Notes under the pieces: model-generated | What the model saw: only the letters and a program-made list of their open reading frames with translations | Told to the model about the DNA's origin: nothing | Database searches by the model: none | Shown here: one piece after another, positions 53,553 through 61,742 of the stretch | Layout of the letters: each line of letters begins with the position of its first letter | Numbering within the stretch: the first letter of the stretch is position 1 | Source: Pricia mediterranea | Lineage (GTDB): Bacteria > Bacteroidota > Bacteroidia > Flavobacteriales > Flavobacteriaceae | Assembly (NCBI RefSeq): GCF_032248455.1 | Contig: NZ_JAVTTP010000001.1 | Location: forward strand, 1,858,501 to 1,922,500 | DNA length: 64,000 nucleotides | Direction: 5' to 3' | Position numbers and translations under genes: made by a program

Positions 53553-54014
53553 ATGAAACAGGCTCGTTATGACATCAATATCAAGAACTTTCTCCCGCAT
53601 CGCGAACCGATGTTGATGGCTACTGTAACCCCCTATCTCGACGAAGATTCGGTGGTCACGCATTTTGAAATCCGGGGAGATTGCATCTTTTTGACTTCTA
53701 GCGGCCTTCTGTCGGAAACCGGTCTTATAGAAAATGCCGCCCAGGCCAGTACGGCCATCGTCGGCCAAAGTTATTTTGACGATGAAGATCTGGAAGGTGC
53801 TGGAAATTCGGTTGTAGGTTACATCAGCGCCATCAAAAAAGCGGAGATACACGAACTGCCAAAGATCAACGAGCTGTTGGTGACAAAGGCTCGCTTAGTC
53901 TCGCGATACGACACGGGCAGCATGAGCATTTGTACCATAAGCTGCTCCACTTTTAGAAACGACGATTTAATCGTAGATTGTAGTTTCAATTTTCTGATCC
54001 ACGAGGTAGAATGA
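53553..54014 (+). CDS. Hotdog-fold 3-hydroxyacyl-ACP dehydratase-like protein (second)
   Basis: A 153-residue hotdog protein paralogous to the one 400 bp upstream. Shared landmarks are FLPHREPMLMATV, GLIENAAQASTAIVGQSY and VGYISAIKKAEIHELPKINE. The PHREPM stretch and the LIEN glutamate match the ApeP-like dehydratases; the FabZ GHFP histidine is again missing (TSSGLLSETG). Two such paralogues suggest division of labour between the polyene and resorcinol acyl chains, or a heterodimer. Its stop overlaps the next gene's start by 4 bp (ATGA). Confidence 0.83.
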   Translation: MKQARYDINIKNFLPHREPMLMATVTPYLDEDSVVTHFEIRGDCIFLTSSGLLSETGLIENAAQASTAIVGQSYFDDEDLEGAGNSVVGYISAIKKAEIHELPKINELLVTKARLVSRYDTGSMSICTISCSTFRNDDLIVDCSFNFLIHEVE

Positions 54015-54412
54015 AAAAGAAGGAAGTACCACAGGACAAAAGCAATCTTGAAAAGGCCAACATAAAGGACATGGTGTACGCGGTGGGCGAGAACGGGGAA
54101 TATACCACGGAGCTAAGCACCGGATGGGAACCGAAGTCCATCGCCCTCGACAACGCCATCAGGGAAATCGAAGAGCGCACAGAAGCGGCCAAAGCACGCT
54201 TTTTGAGAAACGAATCGAGTCCGATCGAATATTACATGGAACTGCACAAAATGGATATCCCTATTTTGGCCAGCTACGTGGGATTATGGCAATGGCGGGT
54301 CAAACGACATCTTAAGCCCGTGGTATTCAAGAAGCTAAAGTCGAAAACCCTCCAAAAATATGCCGATGTGTTTGAAATTTCGATTGAACAATTAAAACGT
54401 ATCGATGAGTGA
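54011..54412 (+). CDS. Small conserved cytoplasmic protein of the flexirubin cluster, unknown function
   Basis: A 133-residue protein, charged, without a signal peptide or membrane segment. The N-terminal 50 residues are polar (MKKKEVPQDKSNLEKANIKD). The middle is a predicted helix (ALDNAIREIEERTEAAKARF), and the C-terminal half reads IEYYMELHKMDIPILASYVG and KSKTLQKYADVFEISIEQLK, which could form a helix-turn-helix-like bundle. It is locked between the dehydratase (ATGA overlap) and the BtrH-like gene (8-bp overlap), so its dosage is tied to biosynthesis. A carrier-protein adaptor or local regulator are guesses; I do not recognise a family. Confidence 0.78.
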   Translation: MKKKEVPQDKSNLEKANIKDMVYAVGENGEYTTELSTGWEPKSIALDNAIREIEERTEAAKARFLRNESSPIEYYMELHKMDIPILASYVGLWQWRVKRHLKPVVFKKLKSKTLQKYADVFEISIEQLKRIDE

Positions 54413-55412
54413 AACCCTAAAAATCGACTTCTCCCACAAACAATCCGCCCACTGCGAAAACGGTGTAGTCTCGAACCTCATGCGGCACAATGGCTTTGAG
54501 GTCAGCGAACCCATGGTCTTCGGCATTGGTTCGGGCCTGCTATTCAGCTATCTCCCTTTTATCAAAGTGAACCATGCCCCTGTTTTTACCTACCGGGTAC
54601 TGCCCGGGCTAGTGTTCAACCGTTTTGCCAAACGCGTCGGCATAAAGATAAAGCGAGAGAAATTCAAGAGTCCCAAAAAGGCAAAGTCCCGACTGGACCA
54701 AAACCTGAGAAAAAATAACCCGGTAGGCTTACAGGTCGGAGTGTACCACCTGATTTATTTTCCCGACGAGTATCGCTTTCATTTTAATGCCCATAACATG
54801 GTGGTCTATGGAAAACAAGATGACCGGTACCTGATTAGCGATCCTGTCATGGAAGACGTGACCTCTTTGACCGAAAAAGAACTTGAGAAAGTCCGATTTG
54901 CCAAGGGAGCCTTCGCTCCCAAGGGCCATATTTACTATCCCACCGTCTTTCCCGAAGAACTACACCTGGAACGGGCCATCGTCAAGGGCATCAAACAGAC
55001 CTGCCGTGACATGACCGCCCCTGTGCCGATTGTCGGGGTCAAGGCGATACGATGGGTAGCGCGGAACATCCGGAAGTGGCCCAAAAAAATCGGCCCAAAA
55101 AAGACCAACCACTATCTGGGCCAAATTGTTCGTATGCAAGAAGAGATTGGCACCGGTGGCGGCGGCTTCCGTTATATCTACGCGGCGTTTTTGCAAGAGG
55201 CCGCGGAGGTACTGCAAAACGAACAACTCAGAAAATTCTCCAAAGAAATGACCGAAATCGGGGATTTATGGCGTGATTTCGCCTTGGATGCCTCGCGAAT
55301 CTACAAAAACCGCAGTGCCCTGACCGACGGATACAATGAGATTGCCGACCAAATGGAAGCTATCGCAGAGCGGGAAAAGGTTTTTTTCAAAAAATTGAAA
55401 AAAGCGGTTTGA
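54405..55412 (+). CDS. BtrH N-terminal-domain protein (acyltransferase-like)
   Basis: A 335-residue protein. The N-terminal 160 residues resemble the BtrH/peptidase C39-like fold: Cys17 in SAHCENGVVSNLMRHNG, His130 in YRFHFNAHNMVVYG and Asp146 in YLISDPVME make a papain-like triad. BtrH transfers an acyl group from an ACP to an amine in butirosin synthesis, so this protein may move the polyenoyl chain from ACP to the resorcinol hydroxyl or another acceptor. The C-terminal half is helical, with GTGGGGFRYIYAAFLQEAAE near residue 246. It follows the 133-residue gene with an 8-bp overlap and is followed after 22 bp by the ABC transporter genes. Confidence 0.82.
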   Translation: MSETLKIDFSHKQSAHCENGVVSNLMRHNGFEVSEPMVFGIGSGLLFSYLPFIKVNHAPVFTYRVLPGLVFNRFAKRVGIKIKREKFKSPKKAKSRLDQNLRKNNPVGLQVGVYHLIYFPDEYRFHFNAHNMVVYGKQDDRYLISDPVMEDVTSLTEKELEKVRFAKGAFAPKGHIYYPTVFPEELHLERAIVKGIKQTCRDMTAPVPIVGVKAIRWVARNIRKWPKKIGPKKTNHYLGQIVRMQEEIGTGGGGFRYIYAAFLQEAAEVLQNEQLRKFSKEMTEIGDLWRDFALDASRIYKNRSALTDGYNEIADQMEAIAEREKVFFKKLKKAV

Positions 55413-55434
55413 TCTAAGATGAAAGAAGACCATC

Positions 55435-56178
55435 ATGATTCAAGTCAACGAACTTTCCAAGAAATATAAGGGTGCCGAGGCCTATTCGGTATATAAGCTG
55501 GACCTCACCATTAAAGCGGGTGCCATTTTCGGTTTGTTAGGGCCAAACGGTGCAGGCAAAACGACCCTGATCTCCATGTTGAGTTCCTTGCTCAGGCCGA
55601 CTTCGGGCTCCTTCAGCATCGACGACCTCAACTACCGGGAACACAAAAACCGACTGAAACAACTAATCGGTATCGTTCCTCAAGAATATGCCCTGTATCC
55701 CTCGCTGACCGCCTATGAGAACCTATGGTACTTTGGAAGCATGTACGGGTTAAAGGGTGACCGGTTAAAAAAGAAGATCCTGGAGCATATCGAGATATTG
55801 GGACTATCAAGTTTCGCCGATAAAAAAATCGTCAACTTTTCGGGCGGCATGAAACGTCGTATCAATCTTATCGCCAGCATCATGCATCGTCCCAAAGTAC
55901 TGTTCCTCGATGAGCCTACGGTCGGGGTCGATGTGCAATCGAAGAACGTCATCATGGACTATTTGGCACAACTGAACGCCGCGGGAACCACCATTCTCTA
56001 TACCTCGCACCACCTGAACGAAGCGGAAGCCTTCTGTACCCGGGTCGCCATTATCGATTTGGGAACTATTGTCTGTAAAGGAACCCCGAAAGCCCTAATA
56101 ACACAACATCAAGACGCCAAGAACCTAGAGGATGTATTTTTGGCTCGGACGGGTAAAGCTCTGCGCGACCATGCATAA
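55435..56178 (+). CDS. ABC transporter ATP-binding protein (pigment cluster)
   Basis: A 247-residue ATPase with all motifs: Walker A GPNGAGKTT near residue 38, Q-loop VPQEYALYP, signature NFSGGMKRR near 137, Walker B VLFLDEPTVGVD, and the switch His in LYTSHHLNEAE. It is of the ABC-2 exporter class and pairs with the permease whose start overlaps its stop. In flexirubin loci this transporter is assumed to move the pigment or a precursor toward the outer membrane; the cargo is inferred only. Confidence 0.93.
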   Translation: MIQVNELSKKYKGAEAYSVYKLDLTIKAGAIFGLLGPNGAGKTTLISMLSSLLRPTSGSFSIDDLNYREHKNRLKQLIGIVPQEYALYPSLTAYENLWYFGSMYGLKGDRLKKKILEHIEILGLSSFADKKIVNFSGGMKRRINLIASIMHRPKVLFLDEPTVGVDVQSKNVIMDYLAQLNAAGTTILYTSHHLNEAEAFCTRVAIIDLGTIVCKGTPKALITQHQDAKNLEDVFLARTGKALRDHA

Positions 56179-57439
56179 ACTGTGGGCCTCGACATATAAG
56201 GAATTTCTATTGTTGGTACGGGACTTTGGGGGATTGGCCATCCTTTTTTTGATGCCCTTGTTACTGGTCATCACAATCACCCTGGTTCAGAACGACACCT
56301 TCAAAACCCTAAAGGAGGCAAAAATTCCCATTTTGCTGGTGGATAACGACGGGGGCGCCGTTTCAAAAACAATTCAGGACAACCTTAGAAGTTCATCACT
56401 TTTCAAAGTGGAGCTTCAACCGACCGAAAGCTCGGTTCGGGAGCTGGTTCGAACGGGAAAGTATCAGTTGGGGATTGCCGTTCCCGAGAACCTGTCGCGT
56501 GACCTAAACCTTAAGGTCGCCGATAACGTGGCCGGTATTATCGAAAGGTTTGGAGGCTCGGAAGATCGCATTCCGTCGGTGAAATCCAAATTGGAGCCCA
56601 AGGAAATCAGACTCTATTTTGACCCGGCGACCCCATTTTCGTTCCGTAATTCGGTCAAAAACGGTATCGATCAAATGGTATCAAAAATCGAGACCCGGAC
56701 CATCTATCAGGCTTTTCAAGAAGAACTGACCGATGATCCGTCGGAAGCCATCTTTGATACCGAACCTTTTTTGGTTTTTAAGGAAATAACCCCATCCCGA
56801 GGAGGAAAAGAAATCATCCCAAATGCCACCCAGCACAATATTCCGGCTTGGTCGCTCTTTGCCATTTTCTTTATCATCTTGCCCCTGTCGATCAACATGG
56901 TCAAGGAAAAAAATCAAGGTACTTTCGTCAGGTTGCGCACCCATCCGGTATCCTATGCAACCTTTCTCGGCGGAAAGACCATAGTGTTTCTTGGGGTGGC
57001 CCTTGTACAATTCGCCTTAATGCTGTTGGTCGGCATCTATCTGTTTCCTCTGATAGACCTTCCAAAACTCGAAATTTCCCGCAAGCTTCCCCTACTTTTT
57101 TTGGTCGCTTTTTTTGCCGGATTGGCCGCGGTAGGTTTGGGGCTGCTATTGGGTTCCATCGCGAAAACACAGGAACAGTCCGCCCCATTCGGAGCTACAT
57201 TTGTGGTCATTCTGGCCGCATTGGGCGGGGTTTGGGTGCCGGTGTTCGCTATGCCGGACTTTATGCAGGTACTCTCCAAAATTTCACCGATGAACTGGGG
57301 TCTCAACGCCTTTTACGATGTTTTCTTAAGAAATGTGGGGATTTTGGAACTGCTTCCCGAAATCGGGTTATTGTTATTATTTTTTGTGTTGACTACGGGC
57401 GTTGCTATCTTTTACAATGAGCGGGAGAACGCGGTGTAA
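56171..57439 (+). CDS. ABC-2 type transporter permease (pigment cluster)
   Basis: A 422-residue membrane protein starting at the ATG (56171) that overlaps the ATPase stop by 8 bp. An N-terminal transmembrane helix (LAILFLMPLLLVITITLV, about residues 20-40) is followed by a large extracytoplasmic domain (about 40-225). Five more helices follow (WSLFAIFFIILPLSINMV; VFLGVALVQFALMLLVGIYL; LFLVAFFAGLAAVGLGLLLG; FVVILAALGGVWVPVFA; LLLLFFVLTTGVAIFY). This is the YhhJ/YbhR-like layout. It probably homodimerises with two copies of the ATPase. Confidence 0.9.
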   Translation: MHKLWASTYKEFLLLVRDFGGLAILFLMPLLLVITITLVQNDTFKTLKEAKIPILLVDNDGGAVSKTIQDNLRSSSLFKVELQPTESSVRELVRTGKYQLGIAVPENLSRDLNLKVADNVAGIIERFGGSEDRIPSVKSKLEPKEIRLYFDPATPFSFRNSVKNGIDQMVSKIETRTIYQAFQEELTDDPSEAIFDTEPFLVFKEITPSRGGKEIIPNATQHNIPAWSLFAIFFIILPLSINMVKEKNQGTFVRLRTHPVSYATFLGGKTIVFLGVALVQFALMLLVGIYLFPLIDLPKLEISRKLPLLFLVAFFAGLAAVGLGLLLGSIAKTQEQSAPFGATFVVILAALGGVWVPVFAMPDFMQVLSKISPMNWGLNAFYDVFLRNVGILELLPEIGLLLLFFVLTTGVAIFYNERENAV

Positions 57440-57494
57440 ATTTTTAACCTCATTGTAATCCACAGAAACCTCATCAAAACATTATTTTTACAGT

Positions 57495-57920
57495 ATGAAC
57501 GAAGAAATCAGCCATACCAGCGAAATTAGGGTACGCTTTGCGGAGTGCGACCCTTTAGGCATCGTCTGGCACGGCAACTACATCCAGTTTTTTGAGGATG
57601 GCCGGGAAGCTTTTGGCCGCCATCACGGTATCTCGTACCTCGACCAAAAAGCGAACAATTTCTCCACCCCGATCGTATCGTCAAAATGCAAGCATAAACT
57701 GCCCCTTCGATACGGAGACGTCGCCACGATAAAGACGACTTATATCGACTCGCCCGCTGCCAAGATGGTATTCAAGTACGAGATCCTGAATCCCGATGGT
57801 GCTGTGGTCTGCACCGGAAAAACCGTTCAGGTCTTTGTGGAGTTACAGGGCGAGCTTTCGCTGATAATGCCCCCTTTTTTCAGGGAATGGAAAATAAAAA
57901 TGGGACTTTTGGATGGGTAA
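57495..57920 (+). CDS. 4-hydroxybenzoyl-CoA-type acyl thioesterase
   Basis: A 141-residue hotdog thioesterase. The catalytic aspartate Asp19 lies in FAECDPLGIVWHGNYIQFFED, the hallmark of the 4HBT/YbgC family, and the central helix follows. In aryl-polyene clusters a matching enzyme may release or edit misprimed chains, or hydrolyse the coumaroyl thioester. It starts 55 bp after the permease and overlaps the ketosynthase start by 8 bp, so it is coupled to chain extension. Confidence 0.9.
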   Translation: MNEEISHTSEIRVRFAECDPLGIVWHGNYIQFFEDGREAFGRHHGISYLDQKANNFSTPIVSSKCKHKLPLRYGDVATIKTTYIDSPAAKMVFKYEILNPDGAVVCTGKTVQVFVELQGELSLIMPPFFREWKIKMGLLDG

Positions 57921-59055
57921 GGTTTATCTTTCACATAACAATATCATCTCGTCGCTAGGTTTCGATAGCCCTTTCGTGATAGATCAGATCAGCGCGGAAG
58001 TTTCGGGATTGCATTTGGTAGACGAACCGAAAATCCTGCCCCGTCCGTTCTACGCTTCCATGATTCCCAAGGAGGACCTAGACGACGCTTTCGGCAAATT
58101 GGAGGCCGAATCATCGCACACCCGTTTGGAAAAGATGCTGATGGTATCGCTCGACAAGGTACTAAAGGCACCGGAAATCGAATTGACCGATCGAGTGGGA
58201 CTGATACTTTCTACTACCAAAGGCAATATCGATGTCTTGGAAAGCGAGAGTCCGTTTCCCGAAAAGCGTGCATATTTAAGTGTCTTAGGCCAGACACTAC
58301 AGCACTACTTCGGCTTTGTAACAGAACCCATTATCGTATCGAATGCTTGTGTTTCAGGGGTATTGGCACTAGTTACCGCCCAACGTTTGATCGATCAGGG
58401 AAAATTCGACCATGTTTTTGTTGTAGCCGGCGACTTGGTCACAAAATTCATTATTTCGGGGTTTAATTCCTTTCAGGCCCTGAGCGATGCACCCTGCCGA
58501 CCCTATTGCGCGTCCCGCTCCGGTATCAATATCGGAGAGGCGGCCGCCAGCGTTTTGGTCACAAAGGATAAAAATCGACTGGTCGCCGAAGCTGTCGAAA
58601 TTTTGGGGGGAGCATCCTGTAACGACGCCAACCATATTTCAGGGCCGTCGCGTACCGGGGAGGGGCTGTTTCGCAGTATAAGCTCGACCCTAACGGAGAC
58701 TGGCTTATCCCCAAAGGAAATCGACTACATTTCCGCCCATGGCACGGCTACGATGTACAACGACGAGATGGAGGCCATCGCCTTTGACCGAGCCGGATTG
58801 GCCAACACCCCTCTGAACAGCCTCAAGGGCTATTTTGGGCATACCTTGGGCGCATCGGGATTGATCGAGACGATTATAGGCATGCATTCGTTGCACCGAA
58901 ATACGCTTTTCGCATCGAAGGGCTTTCAGACCCTGGGTGTTTCCCGACCGATAAACGTCATCGAAAAAACGACCCCAAAAAAATTGGATACCTTTCTTAA
59001 GACGGCCTCGGGCTTCGGGGGAAGCAATACCGCGGCGGTTTTCAGAAAACCCTGA
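57913..59055 (+). CDS. Beta-ketoacyl synthase (FabF-like, short) of the aryl-polyene pathway
   Basis: A 380-residue ketosynthase with an intact triad: Cys146 in VSNACVSGVLALVTAQRL, His276 in SAHGTATMYNDEMEA, and His310 in GYFGHTLGASGLIETIIG. The N-terminus is shorter and more divergent than in FabF. It is likely one of the condensing enzymes for the aryl-primed chain, perhaps working with a non-catalytic partner such as the ketosynthase-like proteins at 61035 or 63779. Overlap with the thioesterase indicates coupling. It is the last rightward gene before the toxin-antitoxin module; its stop is only 3 bp from the toxin's stop. Confidence 0.92.
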   Translation: MGKVYLSHNNIISSLGFDSPFVIDQISAEVSGLHLVDEPKILPRPFYASMIPKEDLDDAFGKLEAESSHTRLEKMLMVSLDKVLKAPEIELTDRVGLILSTTKGNIDVLESESPFPEKRAYLSVLGQTLQHYFGFVTEPIIVSNACVSGVLALVTAQRLIDQGKFDHVFVVAGDLVTKFIISGFNSFQALSDAPCRPYCASRSGINIGEAAASVLVTKDKNRLVAEAVEILGGASCNDANHISGPSRTGEGLFRSISSTLTETGLSPKEIDYISAHGTATMYNDEMEAIAFDRAGLANTPLNSLKGYFGHTLGASGLIETIIGMHSLHRNTLFASKGFQTLGVSRPINVIEKTTPKKLDTFLKTASGFGGSNTAAVFRKP

Positions 59056-59058
59056 TTT

Positions 59059-59328
59059 TTATTTGAACAAATCGGAATGCGAACCGATCCTGATTAATCT
59101 GATGATTTTGGGCGATTCGATCTGAAACCAAATGATAAATAGGTCGGGTTTAATGTGGCATTCCCAATTATCTTTATACTCATGTGGTCTGCGTTTTGCA
59201 GAGATTGCTTGAACGCCTTTTTCTTCCAAAATCTTCAAAACATCTACTGCAAGTCCGAAATCCTTTTGGTTCCTCTTTATTTTTTTAAGGTCTTTTTTGA
59301 ACTTGGTGGTAGAATCCAAATAGTACAC
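59059..59328 (-). CDS. YafQ/RelE-family toxin
   Basis: An 89-residue ribosome-dependent mRNA interferase of the YafQ branch. The residues known to be needed in E. coli YafQ have equivalents here: His49 in RRPHEYKDNW, His58 and Asp62 in ECHIKPDLFIIW, and His84 and Phe88 in IGSHSDLF. The frame starts with GTG four bases after the antitoxin stop. It would cut translated mRNA when unbound. It lies in the opposite orientation to the pigment genes and converges with the ketosynthase. All catalytic positions look intact, so it should be functional. Confidence 0.9.
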   Translation of the reverse strand: MYYLDSTTKFKKDLKKIKRNQKDFGLAVDVLKILEEKGVQAISAKRRPHEYKDNWECHIKPDLFIIWFQIESPKIIRLIRIGSHSDLFK

Positions 59329-59332
59329 AGGT

Positions 59333-59566
59333 CTATAAATTGGCCACCCAAGTATCCAAATCGTTTATCCGCTCCAAATTCTTACTACTTCTAGCCTCCT
59401 CGATCGCCTTTTTGGTTTCCTCGTTGGGAATGCTGCCAACATCCTTATGCAGCAAACCTTCGATATAGTTGTTCAAGCTCCTGCGCTGGGCCTTTGCTTT
59501 TTCCTTTACCAATTCAAGAAGTTCTTCGTCGAAACGAAATGCCGTTTGTACTTTTAGTAATTTCAT
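59333..59566 (-). CDS. Ribbon-helix-helix antitoxin partner of YafQ-type toxin
   Basis: A 77-residue protein with an N-terminal strand and two helices typical of a ribbon-helix-helix DNA-binding fold (KLLKVQTAFRFDEELLELVK; RSLNNYIEGLLHKD), then an acidic C-terminal tail (ETKKAIEEARSSKNLERIND) suited to wrapping the toxin. Antitoxin-first order and the 4-bp gap to the toxin are standard. The dimer should bind its own promoter within the spacer to the right (59567-59855) and repress the pair; I could not pick out a consensus box there on this strand. Confidence 0.88.
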   Translation of the reverse strand: MKLLKVQTAFRFDEELLELVKEKAKAQRRSLNNYIEGLLHKDVGSIPNEETKKAIEEARSSKNLERINDLDTWVANL

Positions 59567-59821
59567 ACGTTCAAATCTTTTTAATTATCTAGAAGTAAGT
59601 TAATTGAAAAATTGAGAACGTATGTAACCGCTACGCTCTCGCATTAAAAATTTTAAACATCGCCTTTTGCGAAGTAAATTTTAAAATTTCTGAAAGCTCG
59701 TTTCATGAGGCTTGCCTTAGATAGCGGAAAGGCACGAAATAACAACTTGCTATACAATCGCACTCAACTTGTTTGTTGCCGCCATCCTTTTTTTTTGGTT
59801 TTCTAATCCGTCCGCAATCCC

Positions 59822-59829
59822 TAAATTTG
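59822..59829 (+). promoter_or_regulatory. Possible -7 box for the right half of the pigment cluster
   Basis: TAAATTTG matches TAnnTTTG exactly, 26 bp before the methyltransferase ATG. The nearest TTG (59795-59797, in a T tract) is 24 bp upstream, slightly long. It could restart transcription after the oppositely oriented toxin-antitoxin pair. Confidence 0.4.
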
Positions 59830-59855
59830 CACCCCAAAACCAATTGACAAGCAGC

Positions 59856-60917
59856 ATGTCCAAAAAAAAGAGAAAAGCTATCGAAGCCTTGGAAGAGGCG
59901 CAAAAGATCGCTTTTGCCCCCTTTGTGTTCCAGGCGGTGATTTCGTTGCGCAAACTGGGCGTGTTGGATTATCTGTTTGAGAACGGCTCCGAAACGGGCG
60001 CAACGATAGAAGACCTGTCCCAAGCCCTTTCCATCAGCGAATACGGACTGAGCGTGCTGCTCGAAATCGCCGAAAGCTCCGACATCGTAGAGAAAAATGT
60101 GGATGGAGGGTACGAGCTGACCAAGACTGGCTATTTTTTGAACTACAACCAGATGACGGAGGCCAATCTGAACTTTACGCAAGATGTCTGCTACCAGGGC
60201 CTCTTCCACCTGCACGATGCCATAAAAACGGGCAAGCCCAGTGGCCTGAAAGAACTGGGGCCATGGCCGACAATCTATGAGGGTCTTTCGCAACTGTCGC
60301 CCCACATCCAAAAATCATGGTTCGAGTTCGACCATTTTTATTCGGACGAGATTTTCGGAGAGGCCCTTCCGCTAGTGTTTCGGCATAAACCGAAAAAGCT
60401 GTTCGACATCGGCGGCAATACCGGCAAGTTCGCCGTGCTTTGCTGTAAATACGACCCTGAAGTGAACATAACGATTTTCGATCTGCCCGGACAATTAAAA
60501 AAAGCCCTTGCGAACGGTAGGGAAAACGGGTTCGAGGACCGGATATCCGGACAGGAAATCGACTGGTTGTCCGACAATCCCGAAATTCCCAACGGGGCCG
60601 ACACGATTTGGATGAGCCAGTTTTTGGATTGTTTTTCAAAAGATGAAATCCTAAAAATCCTAAAAACCTGTGTGATATCGATGGATGACGCTACGGAGCT
60701 CATCATCATCGAGACCTTTACCGATCGGCAAAAATTCGATAACGCCCGTTTTACGCTCGAAGCCACGTCCCTATATTTCACGGCCTTGGCCAACGGGAAC
60801 AGTAAGATGTACAAGGCCACAGAATTCAGCGAGCTTGTCGAACAGGCGGGTTTGACCCTCGAGGAAGACCTCCCGGTGGGGGAATTCCATACCATGTTCG
60901 TTTGCAGAAAGGCATGA
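59856..60917 (+). CDS. SAM-dependent methyltransferase (O-methyltransferase fold) of the flexirubin cluster
   Basis: A 353-residue class I methyltransferase with the plant/bacterial O-methyltransferase layout. An N-terminal winged-helix dimerisation domain (residues about 20-110; AFAPFVFQAVISLRKLGVLD, LSQALSISEYGLSVLLEIAE) is followed by the SAM-binding motif I KLFDIGGNTGKFAVLCCKY near residue 182 and motif GADTIWMSQFLDCFSKDEIL near 247. The aromatic ring of flexirubins carries a methyl group, so ring C- or O-methylation is the likely job. An in-frame start at 59769 lies before the -7-like box and is rejected in favour of MSKKKRKAIEAL at 59856. SAH made here is recycled by ahcY. Confidence 0.9.
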   Translation: MSKKKRKAIEALEEAQKIAFAPFVFQAVISLRKLGVLDYLFENGSETGATIEDLSQALSISEYGLSVLLEIAESSDIVEKNVDGGYELTKTGYFLNYNQMTEANLNFTQDVCYQGLFHLHDAIKTGKPSGLKELGPWPTIYEGLSQLSPHIQKSWFEFDHFYSDEIFGEALPLVFRHKPKKLFDIGGNTGKFAVLCCKYDPEVNITIFDLPGQLKKALANGRENGFEDRISGQEIDWLSDNPEIPNGADTIWMSQFLDCFSKDEILKILKTCVISMDDATELIIIETFTDRQKFDNARFTLEATSLYFTALANGNSKMYKATEFSELVEQAGLTLEEDLPVGEFHTMFVCRKA

Positions 60918-61034
60918 TATATGGGACTATGGTGAAAAGTACAGCGAAGGAAAACGTACTCGAATCGAGACGGACGGCCCTGAAATGGTCCCTACACTCT
61001 CTTTGATTACCCTAAAAACTGTTTCGGATTTATT

Positions 61035-61742
61035 TTGGAAAGCAAGCACTACATATCAAGCTATTGCCATATTAAAGCCAATCGGATATCCCTAAATGGA
61101 AACGTGCTTTTCGAGGAGGCTGCGGACGACCTCGTTCCTTTTATGAAACTGGCCTATAGGAATTTCAAGACCGATTATCCAAAATTCTTTAAGATGGACC
61201 GGCTGAGCAAACTGGCCTTTTTGGCGGCAGAAGTGCTTTTGCTCGACCGCACTCCTTCGGCGAGGGGCCAATCTCAAGAAAATTCATCCCATGGAAACCC
61301 GTTCCAAAACAATCCTGTGCACGTCGACCCCTCCCTAGAAAATTCATCCCGTAAAAATCAAAACACAGCCATCATATTATCCAATCGGGCCTCGAGTTTG
61401 GATACAGATCGGAAATATCAGGAATCCATTTTCGATACGGACAATTTTTATCCTAGTCCAGCCGTTTTTGTCTATACTTTGCCCAATATCTGTATCGGAG
61501 AAATTAGCATCCGGCATAAACTGCGTTCCGAGAATAGTTTTTTTATCTTTGACGCGTTTAATCCGGGGTTTATGAAGGATTATTCCGAAAGTCTTTTGCA
61601 AACAGGAAAGGCGGACCAAATACTGTGTGGATGGGTCGATGTCGATGGAGATAGCTACGAAGCTTTTCTATATCTGGTATCGCCGACCGGAGAACGTTTG
61701 CACACCGAACAACAATTAATCAAATTATACGCAACCCCATGA
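61035..61742 (+). CDS. Beta-ketoacyl synthase-like accessory protein, likely non-catalytic
   Basis: A 235-residue protein, probably starting at TTG (61035; no suitable ATG) with LESKHYISSYCHIKANRIS. It covers only a ketosynthase N-terminal-like region: KMDRLSKLAFLAAEVLL near residue 54, TAIILSNRASSLDTDRKY near 113, and CIGEISIRHKLRSENSFFIF near 153. No active-site Cys (SACAS-type) or His-His motifs are present, and it is far shorter than a real ketosynthase. I recall proteins like this in flexirubin loci annotated as 3-oxoacyl-ACP synthase. A linker at residues about 77-112 contains a duplicated ENSS segment. It overlaps the following ACP start by 4 bp and may be its partner or a chain-length factor. 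Confidence 0.75.
   Translation: MESKHYISSYCHIKANRISLNGNVLFEEAADDLVPFMKLAYRNFKTDYPKFFKMDRLSKLAFLAAEVLLLDRTPSARGQSQENSSHGNPFQNNPVHVDPSLENSSRKNQNTAIILSNRASSLDTDRKYQESIFDTDNFYPSPAVFVYTLPNICIGEISIRHKLRSENSFFIFDAFNPGFMKDYSESLLQTGKADQILCGWVDVDGDSYEAFLYLVSPTGERLHTEQQLIKLYATP
61277..61350. repeat. 14-bp direct repeat in the ketosynthase-like linker
   Basis: AGAAAATTCATCCC occurs at 61277-61290 and again at 61337-61350, exactly 60 bp (20 codons) apart, giving the residues ENSS at positions 82 and 102. The surrounding linker (Asn, Gln, Pro and His-rich) looks like a recent in-frame duplication or insertion. Confidence 0.7.

Noticed and set aside
59822-59855. Methyltransferase start at 59769
   Set aside because: That extension would place the start codon upstream of the -7-like box and adds a hydrophobic stretch foreign to the family; MSKKKRKAIEAL at 59856 fits.
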